From: DASSUW01 sp963835525
GTDB lineage: Bacteria; Actinomycetota; Thermoleophilia; Solirubrobacterales; Solirubrobacteraceae
Length of the DNA stretch: 64,000 bases
Assembly: GCA_963835525.1 (NCBI GenBank)
Contig: CAWIFM010000002.1
Location: forward strand, 62,001 to 126,000
Direction: 5' to 3'
The notes beneath the pieces were generated by a model. The model had not been told where the DNA came from, ran no database searches, and saw only the letters and a program-made list of their open reading frames with translations. Positions within the stretch are counted from its first letter, which is position 1. Each line of letters opens with the position of its first letter. Below, one piece after another: positions 42,586 through 50,421 of the stretch. Position numbers and translations under genes: made by a program.

Positions 42586-43293
42586 CTAGCCGCAGGCAAG
42601 CGCGGGATCGAGACCTGCAAGCTGCACGCCGACCACGTCCCGAGCCATGAAGCTGCGGCCGTCGCGCTGCAGGTACCAGAGCATCTCGTAGCGCCGCTGG
42701 GTCGTGCCGCCGCACGGCGTGCGGTCGACGGTGACGAGCGTGTGCCGCACGTTGCCGCCGGCCTCGACCCGCAGGTCCTCGACCCGCTGCGACAGCGTCG
42801 TCGCGTACCCGGCGCGCCACGTCTCGAAGCTCAGCGACCGCGCCTGCACCACCGGCCCGAGCCGGTTCCACGCCTGCCCGAAGCGGCCGGCGTCGAGCGC
42901 CGCGTAGAAGCGGTGCACGAACTGCGGCGCGGTCAACGGAGGCGCGGCCGGCGGGGCGGGCTTCTCGACCTCCTCGACGCGCGTCACGGGCGGAGCCTGC
43001 CGCGCGGCCACAGCCTGCGCCTTGTACGCGCGAACCTCGGCAGGCGCCGGGTCGCGGTACCCGTCGACGGCGAGCACCAGCGCCACGGCGGCCACGCCCG
43101 CGAGCGCCACCGCCGGCACCACCCGCGCCGTCGTGCCGACCACGAGCCCGCACGCACACGCGGACGCGCCGGCCACCGCCACCCAGACGGCGGGGGCGGT
43201 GCCGGCCGCCGCCATCACGGCAAGCGCCACCGCCGCCCCGGCGAGGAGCGCGCCGAGCAGGCCGAAGGGCCGTGCGTCGAGGGTCCGCATCAT
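42586..43293 (-). CDS. Membrane protein with NTF2-like C-terminal domain
   Basis: A protein of about 235 residues from ATG 43293 (an ATG at 43317 is also open). The first 85 residues contain about three hydrophobic helices. After a Pro/Ala-rich linker, the C-terminal part ('APQFVHRFYAALDAGRFGQA', then 'VRHTLVTVDRTPCGGTTQRR' and 'MLWYLQRDGRSFMARDV') looks like an NTF2-like extracytoplasmic domain. Function unknown. It precedes xdhB on the same strand, but a direct role in purine metabolism is not evident. Confidence 0.7.
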   Translation of the reverse strand: MMRTLDARPFGLLGALLAGAAVALAVMAAAGTAPAVWVAVAGASACACGLVVGTTARVVPAVALAGVAAVALVLAVDGYRDPAPAEVRAYKAQAVAARQAPPVTRVEEVEKPAPPAAPPLTAPQFVHRFYAALDAGRFGQAWNRLGPVVQARSLSFETWRAGYATTLSQRVEDLRVEAGGNVRHTLVTVDRTPCGGTTQRRYEMLWYLQRDGRSFMARDVVGVQLAGLDPALACG

Positions 43294-43408
43294 CCAGATG
43301 AACCTCCCAAGCACCACCGGTCCAAGTCCCTGACCAGAAGTCCAGTCCTGCTGGTTCGAACGCGGACAACGAACGCCCAGGCGACCGCTAGACTCGGCTC
43401 CGCGCCTG

Positions 43409-43481
43409 GTGGGCGTAGCTCAGTTGGTAGAGCTCCGGGTTGTGGTCCCGGCGGTCGCGGGTTCGAATCCCGTCGCTCACC
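43409..43481 (+). tRNA. tRNA-His (anticodon GUG)
   Basis: Acceptor GTGGGCG pairs with CGCTCAC (one G-T pair); the anticodon stem CCGGG/CCCGG holds loop TTGTGGT with anticodon GTG; the T arm is CGGG/CCCG around TTCGAAT. A G at 43408 can serve as the extra G-1 of tRNA-His, and the discriminator is C at 43481. CCA is not encoded. Confidence 0.95.
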
Positions 43482-43488
43482 CCTTACA

Positions 43489-43512
43489 GCAGCGTCCCGA
43501 AACGGACGCTGC
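43489..43512 (+). terminator. Hairpin downstream of tRNA-His
   Basis: A perfect 9-base stem (GCAGCGTCC/GGACGCTGC) with a 6-base loop starts 8 bases after the tRNA-His gene. It is strong enough to act as a terminator or 3' processing signal, although no T-run follows, as is usual in this kind of genome. Confidence 0.55.
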
Positions 43513-43609
43513 GCCGCTGGCTGGCCGCCTAGGGCCTACCGATCTGGGTACATCCGTGTTCATCGGTTCCGTACGCAGCTGAGACGGCCTTCGAGGCGGA
43601 GGAGTCCAA

Positions 43610-44935
43610 ATGGCAGCGCCAATTTCCCGTCGCACGTTCCTGACCACCGGCGCGGCCGCTGCTGGTGCTCTCTTACCCGGCGTCACCGCCTATGCCGGGC
43701 GTCACCCAAGCGACGGCGTGCGATTCACACTCGATGCGGAGGTGCTCGACGGTGGCGAGCAGGTCACCTCGATCACCCTCCACACCGCCCGGCTCGGCCG
43801 GATCGACCCGGCCAGCCTGACCACCGGCACCTTCAGGGTGCACGCCAAGGCGACCAGCCCGATCCCCATCGCTGCCGGCGATCTGATCTTCAGTGAGTAC
43901 GACCTCGACCGCGCGGTGACCGCTGTCCGGCTCGACCACTGGGGCAACATCGTGCTGGACCTGGCACACGGCGAGGGCCAGGTCGGCGGCGGCACCCTCG
44001 GCTACATCGTGAGCAAGGGCCGCAACGTCATGCTCGACCTCGTCTACACCATCACTCAGACCGCCCCGATCGCCTTGCGCAACCGCCGCTCGATCACGAT
44101 CAGGCGGTTCGCGCAAGGTCGGCTGTCGGATCCCGAAGTGGACGCCTTCAGCTACCACGTCTCCCGCTCGGGCATGAACTACCGGCTGTACTCGCCCCGC
44201 CACGGCGGACGAGGCAGGCACCCTCTCGTCGTCTGGCTGCACGGCGGAGGTGAGGGCGGCTCGCTGCCCGATCACTACTACGACAACGAGACGCCGTTGC
44301 GGGCCAACCGCGGTGCGCTCGGCTTCGCCACGCGGGAGGCACAACGGATCTTCGACGGGGCCTATGTCGTGGCCCCGCAGAGCACCTCGTACTGGATCGA
44401 GGACGGACCCCGCTTCGCGCCGCTCATCCGCGAGATCATCGGCAACCTCGTCCGCCGGTATCCGATCGACCGCGAGCGGATCTACGTCGCCGGCTGCAGC
44501 AACGGCGGCTACATGACCATGGAGATGACTTCGATCTACCGTCACCTGTTCGCTGCGGCCGTGCCGATCTGCGGCGTTGTCGAGTCCCTCGAGCCAGGCG
44601 GCCCACCGCTGCTCACCGACGCCGAGCTGAGGGAGATCGACACCCCGACATGGCTCGTCACCTCGCGCGACGACCCGGTCGTGCCACCGGAGCCCAACAC
44701 CATCCACGCCCACGACCTCATTCCCGGCTCCTTGATGACCCTCTACGACCACGTCATCTGGAACGGCCACCAGTTCAGCGGCCACTGGTCGTGGATCTAC
44801 GTCGCCCGCAACGACCCGGCCATCAACGGCACGCACATCTGGCAGTGGATGGCCGACCAACGCGCTGACCTACCCGGCGGGGCCGCGGGCGGCCCCGCCG
44901 AGCCGAGCGGTCAGTACCGCACGCTGTCGAGGTAG
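43610..44935 (+). CDS. Tat-exported esterase/peptidase-like hydrolase
   Basis: A 441-residue protein with a twin-arginine signal ('SRRTFLTTGAAAAGALLPG'). Residues about 35-170 are a beta-rich domain. Residues 180-430 form an alpha/beta hydrolase of the PHB-depolymerase/putative esterase type: oxyanion region 'PLVVWLHGGGEGG', nucleophile Gly-Cys-Ser-Asn-Gly near residue 300, an acid in 'SRDDPVVPPEPN', and His candidates in 'NGHQFSGHWSW'. It may release acyl groups from polysaccharide. An AGGAGTCC sequence sits before the ATG. It overlaps the next, opposite gene by 25 bases at their 3' ends. Confidence 0.85.
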   Translation: MAAPISRRTFLTTGAAAAGALLPGVTAYAGRHPSDGVRFTLDAEVLDGGEQVTSITLHTARLGRIDPASLTTGTFRVHAKATSPIPIAAGDLIFSEYDLDRAVTAVRLDHWGNIVLDLAHGEGQVGGGTLGYIVSKGRNVMLDLVYTITQTAPIALRNRRSITIRRFAQGRLSDPEVDAFSYHVSRSGMNYRLYSPRHGGRGRHPLVVWLHGGGEGGSLPDHYYDNETPLRANRGALGFATREAQRIFDGAYVVAPQSTSYWIEDGPRFAPLIREIIGNLVRRYPIDRERIYVAGCSNGGYMTMEMTSIYRHLFAAAVPICGVVESLEPGGPPLLTDAELREIDTPTWLVTSRDDPVVPPEPNTIHAHDLIPGSLMTLYDHVIWNGHQFSGHWSWIYVARNDPAINGTHIWQWMADQRADLPGGAAGGPAEPSGQYRTLSR

Positions 44936-45888
44936 TCGAAGCCCGCCTGCGCGGAGGCGAACGGGTCGAAGGTCGGATCGCCGAACGGCGGATCCTGCTC
45001 GTAGATGTACAACTTCACATAGCCCTCGGCCGCCCGCAGGATCGGCTCGAAGACCATCTCGCCGTCACCCATCGGAACAGGCGTGGCGTTGGCCGGATCG
45101 GCGACGTTGATCCCGTCCTTGACGTGCAGGGCGAAGATGCGGTCGCCGTAGCGGTTGAGGAGGGCGACGGGGTCGGCGCCGCCGTCGGTCGCCCACAGGA
45201 CGTCGAGCTGGAATGCCACGTAGCGCGGGTCCGTGTTCTCGACGAGGATCTGCCAGGCGCTCTTCATCTGGCCGGTGACCGGGTCCGCGTACTGCGTGCG
45301 GAACTCCTGCTGGTGGTTGTGGCCGTAGAACTTGCCGGTGCCGTTGCGCACCGAGCGCCGGCCGAGCTCGTTCATCACGATGGCGGTGGCGAGCGTGTTC
45401 TCGTAGCCGTTGTTGTTGGCCGGCGGGTTCGTCGGAGAGATCCCCGGCGTCGGGAACCCGCCCGAGCCGACGTTCTTCTGGCGCAGCGTCTTGGAGTCCG
45501 CCAGCGTCTGGGCGAAGTTGGTGATCGAGACGTCACCGTGGCGCGACGGCGCCTTGAGGTGGTACTTGTCGAGCAGCGCCTTGAACTGCGCCGCCGTCCG
45601 GCCGTTGAACGTGAACGGCTCCACGTTGCGGTAGCCCATCTCGCTCAGGCGTCGCAGGACCTCCTCGGCCCTGGCCTGCGTGGCCGCGTCGGTGCCGAAG
45701 CCCACGTAGGCGGCGAAGTTCCACAGCTGGATCGAGATCTCGTCGTCCGTGATGCTGTGACTGTTCCCGGGTGGGCCGTCGTTCTGCTGACTGCTGGTCG
45801 CCGAGGCGGCGACGAACGCGCCGCTGATCGCCACCAGGACCGCGGTGGAGACGAGCATCGCCAGCAGCCTGCGGGAGATGTGAGACAT
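44911..45888 (-). CDS. Exported xylose-isomerase-like TIM-barrel protein
   Basis: A 325-residue protein with an N-terminal signal (basic 'SRRLLAMLVSTAVLVAISG') and an AP endonuclease 2/xylose-isomerase-like barrel: 'ISIQLWNFAAYVGFG', 'EMGYRNVEPFTFNGRTAAQF', 'KFYGHNHQQEF', 'YVAFQLDVLWATDGG' and 'IFALHVKDGINV'. The His and acidic residues of the divalent-metal site are visible. Export of such enzymes is unusual. It is a paralogue of the next gene upstream, 3 bases away, and is probably co-transcribed with it. Confidence 0.82.
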   Translation of the reverse strand: MSHISRRLLAMLVSTAVLVAISGAFVAASATSSQQNDGPPGNSHSITDDEISIQLWNFAAYVGFGTDAATQARAEEVLRRLSEMGYRNVEPFTFNGRTAAQFKALLDKYHLKAPSRHGDVSITNFAQTLADSKTLRQKNVGSGGFPTPGISPTNPPANNNGYENTLATAIVMNELGRRSVRNGTGKFYGHNHQQEFRTQYADPVTGQMKSAWQILVENTDPRYVAFQLDVLWATDGGADPVALLNRYGDRIFALHVKDGINVADPANATPVPMGDGEMVFEPILRAAEGYVKLYIYEQDPPFGDPTFDPFASAQAGFDYLDSVRY

Positions 45889-45891
45889 GAG

Positions 45892-46893
45892 TCAGTGCCC
45901 CCTTCCGCCGCGCCGCTCGCGCAGCCCGGCGACGTAGTCGTAGCTGCGCTCGGCGGTGCTGAACGAGCCCGCCGGGTTGCGCACCGGATCGGGCGCGGTG
46001 TCGCGCTCGATGACGTAGTGATGGTCGCCGGTGTCGAGGCCGGCGAAGAACGGCTCGAAGGCGATGTCGCCGTCGCCGACGTCGGTCATGTCCCAGTCGA
46101 AGAACTGGCCGGTGACCGCCGGGACGTTGCTGTAGTCGATCCCGTCCTTGACGTGGAAGAGCGGGAAGCGCTCGGGCATGTTCCACGGGTACTCGTACGG
46201 CCTGACGCCGGGGAAGCGCGACTGGCCGACGTGCGACCAGAAGATCTCGAACTCGAAGAACACCAGCCTGGGGTCGGTCTCCTCGAGCAGGACGTCGTAG
46301 AGCCGGGTGTCGCCCTCGAGGGCGTACTCCTCGGAGTGGTGGTGGTGGTAGAAGCGCATGCCGCGCGCGCGGGCGGCGGCGCCGAAGCGGTTGAAGTCCT
46401 CCGCGGCGCGGCGGTAGCCTTCGACCGTCTCGCCGTAGCGCTGGCCGGGGCGGCTCGCCGTCCCGATGTACGGCAGGCCGATCTCGTCGGCGTCCTCGAG
46501 CACCTGGTCGAGCTGGGTCACGAACGAGTAGGCCGTCGGGTCGGCCGAGTAGTAGTTGACGTGGCTGCCGATGCCGCGCAGGCCGTACCGGCGCAGCAGG
46601 CGCCGCAGCTCGTCGTTGGTCCAGCGGCGGCCCTGAGCGGTGTAGCCGGCGAACTCGATCTCCCGATAGCCGATGTCGCTCAGGCGATCGAAGACCGCCT
46701 CGAACCCGAGGCTTGCCACCTGGTCGCGCACCGTGAACAGCTGGATGCCGATGCGATCGCGCGGCAGCAGCCGGTCACCCCCCCGGCCACCGTGGCCCGA
46801 GGCGCCGGGCACGAACGGCCCCAGGCTCGCGGCGGCGGCCGCCCCGGTGGCGGCGCCGACGAAGCCGCGGCGGTTGAGCTTCTTCCCATCCAT
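45892..46893 (-). CDS. Tat-exported sugar isomerase/epimerase-like protein
   Basis: A 333-residue protein with a twin-arginine signal ('LNRRGFVGAATGAAAAASLG') and the same TIM-barrel fold as its neighbour: 'IGIQLFTVRDQV', 'IGYREIEFAGYTAQGRRWTN', 'MRFYHHHHSEEY', 'LVFFEFEIFWSHVG' and 'PLFHVKDGIDYS'. Tat export suggests it folds with its metal in the cytoplasm. It may isomerise, epimerise or cleave an oxidised sugar or glycoside outside the membrane. It lies 71 bases downstream of the PQQ-type dehydrogenase, likely in the same operon. Confidence 0.84.
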   Translation of the reverse strand: MDGKKLNRRGFVGAATGAAAAASLGPFVPGASGHGGRGGDRLLPRDRIGIQLFTVRDQVASLGFEAVFDRLSDIGYREIEFAGYTAQGRRWTNDELRRLLRRYGLRGIGSHVNYYSADPTAYSFVTQLDQVLEDADEIGLPYIGTASRPGQRYGETVEGYRRAAEDFNRFGAAARARGMRFYHHHHSEEYALEGDTRLYDVLLEETDPRLVFFEFEIFWSHVGQSRFPGVRPYEYPWNMPERFPLFHVKDGIDYSNVPAVTGQFFDWDMTDVGDGDIAFEPFFAGLDTGDHHYVIERDTAPDPVRNPAGSFSTAERSYDYVAGLRERRGGRGH

Positions 46894-46964
46894 GAATCCC
46901 CCTCTCGTCGTGAACAGCGCCGAGGGGGCGCCGCCGGAGCGGCGCCCCCTCGGGCCGGGTGGGC

Positions 46965-49124
46965 CTACGGCCGCAGGACCACCTCATCCGTGCCCTGCTG
47001 CGGCGTCTCGCCGCCGCCGGGCAGGTCGGTGTAGGTCGCCACGAAGACCGCGGCGAGGTTGCTCGCTCCGGCGTGCCCTGTGTCGAGCGGGACCGAGATG
47101 TCGCCCTCGCAGCCGGCGGTCGAGCTCTGCGGGTGCCCGTGCTGGTCGTGGCCGAGGATGTAGGCCACGCTCACGCGCGCGCAGTCGACCGGCTGATCGT
47201 CGGTCACGGTGACCGTGAAGTGGACCGTGTCGCCGAAGTTGAACGGCGGCGTGGTCGAGGCCACGGTGAGGTTGACCACCGGGGCCTGGTTGCCGATGAC
47301 GATCCGCACGGAGTTCGAGGCCGAGCGGCCCGTCGAGTCGGTCACTCGCAGCGTGGCCTCGAAGATGCCGCGCTGCGTGTAGGTGAACGTCGGGTTCGCC
47401 ACACGCGAGTCGACGGTGCCGTTGGCGTCGAAGTCCCACGCGTAGGCGAGGTTGTCGCCGTCCGGGTCCTCGGTGCCCGCGCTGGAGAACCGCACGAGGA
47501 GCGGTGGCGCGGTCGCGGACGTCGGGGTCGCCGACACCTGGACGACCGGCGTGTACTCGCCGCCGCGCACGAAGTCGATGCGCGACAGCTGCGCCTCCGG
47601 GAGCTCGGCGAAGAACCCGTCGCCGTACTCGAGCGTGTAGAGCGCGCCGTCCGGGCCGAACTCCGCGTCCATCGGGTTGTCCTGGACGATGTTCGGGCTA
47701 GCGCTCTCGGGGCCGCCGAACAGGTGGTGCATCGCCGCGAGAGTTCCTCCGTTCGGGCGGTTGAGCTCGAACACCTTGAAGTAGTCGCGCGTCCACTCGT
47801 AGAACAGCGGGTGCCCCTCGAACACGCGAGGGAACCGGAACGCCGACCGGTTCTCGGTGTCGAAGTCGTACGCCGGCCCGCCCATCGGACCGATGCCGTC
47901 GCCGCCGCGCATGTTGAGCAGCTCGGGGAAGAGCCCCTCGTCGCCGGCCGGATAGCTGTACCAGACGTCAGGCCACTCGACCTGCGGGATCTGGCGCAGG
48001 CCGGTGTTGTTCGCCGAGTCGTTCGTCGGCCGGAAGCAGTTGTACTCATCGCCCGACTGCGGCGCGTTCGGCGTGAAGTCGAAGTCGACGTACGGCTTGT
48101 CCGGCGTGGCGCAGAACGGCCAGCCGTAGTTCACCGGACGGCGGACGAGCATCCAGCGGCCCTGACCGGCCGGTCCACGCGCCGGGTCGGCCGCGTTGGC
48201 GTCCGGCGAGTAGTCGCCGACGTAGACGTCGCCGTTGTTGCGGTTGACCGCGAACCGGAACGGGTTGCGGAAGCCCATGGCGTAGATCTCGGGCTTCGTC
48301 CGCGCCGTGCCCGGGCGGAACAGGTTCCCGGACGGGATCGAGTAGCCGCCGCCGGTCCTCAGGCGGACGCGCAGGAGCTTGCCGCGCAGGTCGTTCGTGT
48401 TGCCCGACGTGCGGCGGGCATCGAACGCGGGATTGCGGTTCGCGCGGTCGTCGAGCGGCGAGTAGCCGGACGACTGGAACGGGTTCGTGTCATCACCGGT
48501 CGACAGGAACAGGTTCCCGTCGCCGTCGAAGTCGATCTGGCCGCCGACGTGGCAGCAGAGCCCGCGATCGGCCGGCACCCGGATGATCTCCTGCTCGCTC
48601 GAGACGTCCAGCCGGCCGCTCTGGAACTTGAAGCGCGACAGCAGCAGGTAGCTGGTCTGCGCGTTCGCGGCGAACAGGGCCAGGCGCGCCCGGTCCTCCG
48701 GCGTGTTCAGCGTCTCGGGGGCGTCGCCCTCGTTGATCCCCGTGCCCACCACGTCGGTCGGCGTGTTCAGCCGAGGCGAGTAGTACAGGTAGACCCAATG
48801 GTTCTCTTCGAAGTTCGGGTCGATCGCGATGCCCTGCAGGCCCTCCTCGTCGTGCTGGTACAGCCCGCGCGGATTCTGGGCCGTGTCGGCCATGTTGATG
48901 ACGAGCGTGTTGAGGCCGTTCCGCGGGTTGTGGATCCGCACCTGGCCGGTGCGCGCCGTGTGGAGCACACGGCCATCCGGGAGCACCGCGAGGCTCATCG
49001 GCTCGCCCGGACGGTCGTTGAGCAGCACCTTCTGGAACCGCGACTGGTCCGGGAAATCCTGTGCCGCGGCCGCGGCCGGCAGTGCGAGCAGCGCCACGCA
49101 GGCGCACAAAGCTGCCCTTCTCAT
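46965..49124 (-). CDS. Secreted PQQ-type sugar dehydrogenase with PKD domain
   Basis: A 719-residue exported protein. After a signal peptide ending 'PAAAAAQDF', residues about 30-500 form a glucose/sorbosone dehydrogenase beta-propeller: 'GEPMSLAVLPDGRVLHTART', 'EEGLQGIAIDPNFEENHWVY', 'IDFDGDGNLFLSTGDDTNPF' and 'IYAMGFRNPFRFAVNRNNGD'. A PKD domain ('AYAWDFDANGTVDSRVANPT') and a further beta-sandwich follow, probably for carbohydrate binding. It would oxidise sugars with PQQ outside the cell; PQQ synthesis genes are not in the window. First gene of the exported sugar cluster. Confidence 0.87.
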   Translation of the reverse strand: MRRAALCACVALLALPAAAAAQDFPDQSRFQKVLLNDRPGEPMSLAVLPDGRVLHTARTGQVRIHNPRNGLNTLVINMADTAQNPRGLYQHDEEGLQGIAIDPNFEENHWVYLYYSPRLNTPTDVVGTGINEGDAPETLNTPEDRARLALFAANAQTSYLLLSRFKFQSGRLDVSSEQEIIRVPADRGLCCHVGGQIDFDGDGNLFLSTGDDTNPFQSSGYSPLDDRANRNPAFDARRTSGNTNDLRGKLLRVRLRTGGGYSIPSGNLFRPGTARTKPEIYAMGFRNPFRFAVNRNNGDVYVGDYSPDANAADPARGPAGQGRWMLVRRPVNYGWPFCATPDKPYVDFDFTPNAPQSGDEYNCFRPTNDSANNTGLRQIPQVEWPDVWYSYPAGDEGLFPELLNMRGGDGIGPMGGPAYDFDTENRSAFRFPRVFEGHPLFYEWTRDYFKVFELNRPNGGTLAAMHHLFGGPESASPNIVQDNPMDAEFGPDGALYTLEYGDGFFAELPEAQLSRIDFVRGGEYTPVVQVSATPTSATAPPLLVRFSSAGTEDPDGDNLAYAWDFDANGTVDSRVANPTFTYTQRGIFEATLRVTDSTGRSASNSVRIVIGNQAPVVNLTVASTTPPFNFGDTVHFTVTVTDDQPVDCARVSVAYILGHDQHGHPQSSTAGCEGDISVPLDTGHAGASNLAAVFVATYTDLPGGGETPQQGTDEVVLRP

Positions 49125-49360
49125 TCGATCGACCTCCCCCTCGGGTCAAAGTGCTCGGACGGGATCGGCGACGGCACGTGCCGGCGCTTCGCGTCCCGAG
49201 GCGCGCGTCGAACTGCCACTACGGAACCAGGGCCCCGCCGGGGGGCTGCGAGCCGCCATCTCTTCTCCCCACTGATCGCGTGCCAAATGGCACGAACTCG
49301 GGCCGACGTTACCCAGGCAAACGTCGCTCAGAGCGCACTGTTAGGAATCCTTGACATGGC
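49125..49360. other. Intergenic control region, 236 bases
   Basis: Between the PQQ-type dehydrogenase start and the end of the GAF-winged-helix gene, both minus strand. No coding potential is visible. The notable element is the perfect palindrome at 49279-49294 described separately. A consensus promoter for the dehydrogenase cannot be picked with confidence. Confidence 0.6.
49279..49294. promoter_or_regulatory. LacI-like operator palindrome
   Basis: CGTGCCAAATGGCACG: perfect 7-base arms around two central bases, about 155 bases upstream of the PQQ-type dehydrogenase start. The form resembles operators of LacI/GalR or ROK sugar regulators. The regulator is not identified; the ROK protein encoded 1.1 kb away is one candidate. 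Confidence 0.45.
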
Positions 49361-50320
49361 TTACGCGACCTCGAGCGCGTAGCCCACGCCGCGTCGCGTC
49401 ACCACCAGCTCGGGCCTCGACGGCTCACGCTCGATCTTGCGGCGCAGGTTCCAGATGTGCGCGTCGCACGCGCGCTCGCCGCCCACGTAGTCGGTCTGCC
49501 AGAGGTGCCGGAGGATCTCGCCCCGGGTGCGCGGGCGGCCCGGCACCTCCGCCAGGAACATCAGGAGCCGGATCTCGGTCGGCGTCAGGTGGGCGGAGCG
49601 GCCGTCGACCTCGATCTCGAGCTGCTCGAGGTCGATCCGCATCCGCCCGACGCGAAGCCGCGCCGCGGCGCCATGCAGGGCGACCTTCCGGCGGCGAAGG
49701 ATCTCGCGGACGTGCGACCGGTCGGCCAGGAGCCGTATCCGCTCCACCGCCAGAGCGCAGAGGCCGGCCAGGATGTTGAGGAAGGCGACGTCGTCGGCCG
49801 AGAAGCCGTTGTCCCCCGGGCGGCCGACGACGATGACGCCGAGCGGGCCTTCGGTCGCCGGGAGCGGCAGAGCTGCGACCGACTCGGTGCCGGGCCGCAG
49901 CGCACACACGGCGTGATGTGGTTGCTTCCCGCGGGCGTCCGGCTGCGATGGCTGGTACATCGGCTGCCCGGACCGGGCCACCTGGGCGATGGGACTCGGT
50001 CCGTCGAGGGGAATCGAGGTCAGCCGCTGCCGAGCCTCGGGGCGCGGGCCGCCGCCGTACGCGGTCCGGAGGTGGCGGCCGTCCTGCTCGGTGATCGCTA
50101 CGACGAGCAGCTCCGCGCCGAGGCCCGCTCTCGCGGCAGCGCCCGCGACAGACGCGAGCCGCTCGACCTCTCGGAGCTGCGTGAGTTCGGCGGCGGCCGT
50201 GTGCAGAGCCTTGAGCTGGGTGGTGAGCCCGGCCCCCAACGGCTGGGCAGCGCGTTCGCCATCAACCGGCTCGGTGGTGTCTCGTACCTGAAATCTGCTT
50301 GCTGCTGCAACTTCCCCCAT
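49361..50320 (-). CDS. GAF-winged-helix transcription regulator
   Basis: A 319-residue protein from ATG 50320. A coiled helical start is followed by a GAF domain (about residues 55-210; 'VAGAAARAGLGAELLVVAIT', 'VAALPLPATEGPLGVIVVGR', 'FLNILAGLCALAVERIRLLA'). The C-terminal 95 residues are an OmpR/PhoB-type winged helix ('LTPTEIRLLMFLAEVPGRPR', 'DAHIWNLRRKIEREPSRPEL'). There is no receiver domain, so it should respond to a ligand or redox signal through GAF rather than phosphorylation. Its promoter matches that of the sugar operon at 51.7 kb and places the start at the first base of the message. Confidence 0.8.
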   Translation of the reverse strand: MGEVAAASRFQVRDTTEPVDGERAAQPLGAGLTTQLKALHTAAAELTQLREVERLASVAGAAARAGLGAELLVVAITEQDGRHLRTAYGGGPRPEARQRLTSIPLDGPSPIAQVARSGQPMYQPSQPDARGKQPHHAVCALRPGTESVAALPLPATEGPLGVIVVGRPGDNGFSADDVAFLNILAGLCALAVERIRLLADRSHVREILRRRKVALHGAAARLRVGRMRIDLEQLEIEVDGRSAHLTPTEIRLLMFLAEVPGRPRTRGEILRHLWQTDYVGGERACDAHIWNLRRKIEREPSRPELVVTRRGVGYALEVA

Positions 50321-50326
50321 TCGGCA

Positions 50327-50361
50327 AGCGTAACCAGACTTTTGGGTGTTGTCAAGCAAAA
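50327..50361 (-). promoter_or_regulatory. Promoter of GAF-winged-helix gene (copy 1)
   Basis: On the minus strand: TTTTGCTTGACA (-35 box TTGACA), 8 bases, AAGTCTG, 2 bases, then TACGCT as -10 with a 17-base spacer. The ATG at 50320 begins 6 bases after the -10, predicting a leaderless transcript. The same 12-mer and 7-mer at the same spacing occur at 51695-51721. Confidence 0.6.
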
Positions 50362-50376
50362 GCTGATAGGCTTTTG
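50357..50376. promoter_or_regulatory. Inverted repeat upstream of ROK gene
   Basis: CAAAAGC-N6-GCTTTTG, with 7-base arms, overlaps the upstream end of the minus-strand promoter and lies 46 bases before the ROK start. It could be the binding site by which the ROK protein controls itself and the divergent regulator gene. Confidence 0.4.
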
Positions 50377-50421
50377 GATGAGATACGGTCGAAAGATCTA
50401 CCCGACGATCCCACCGCTGCC

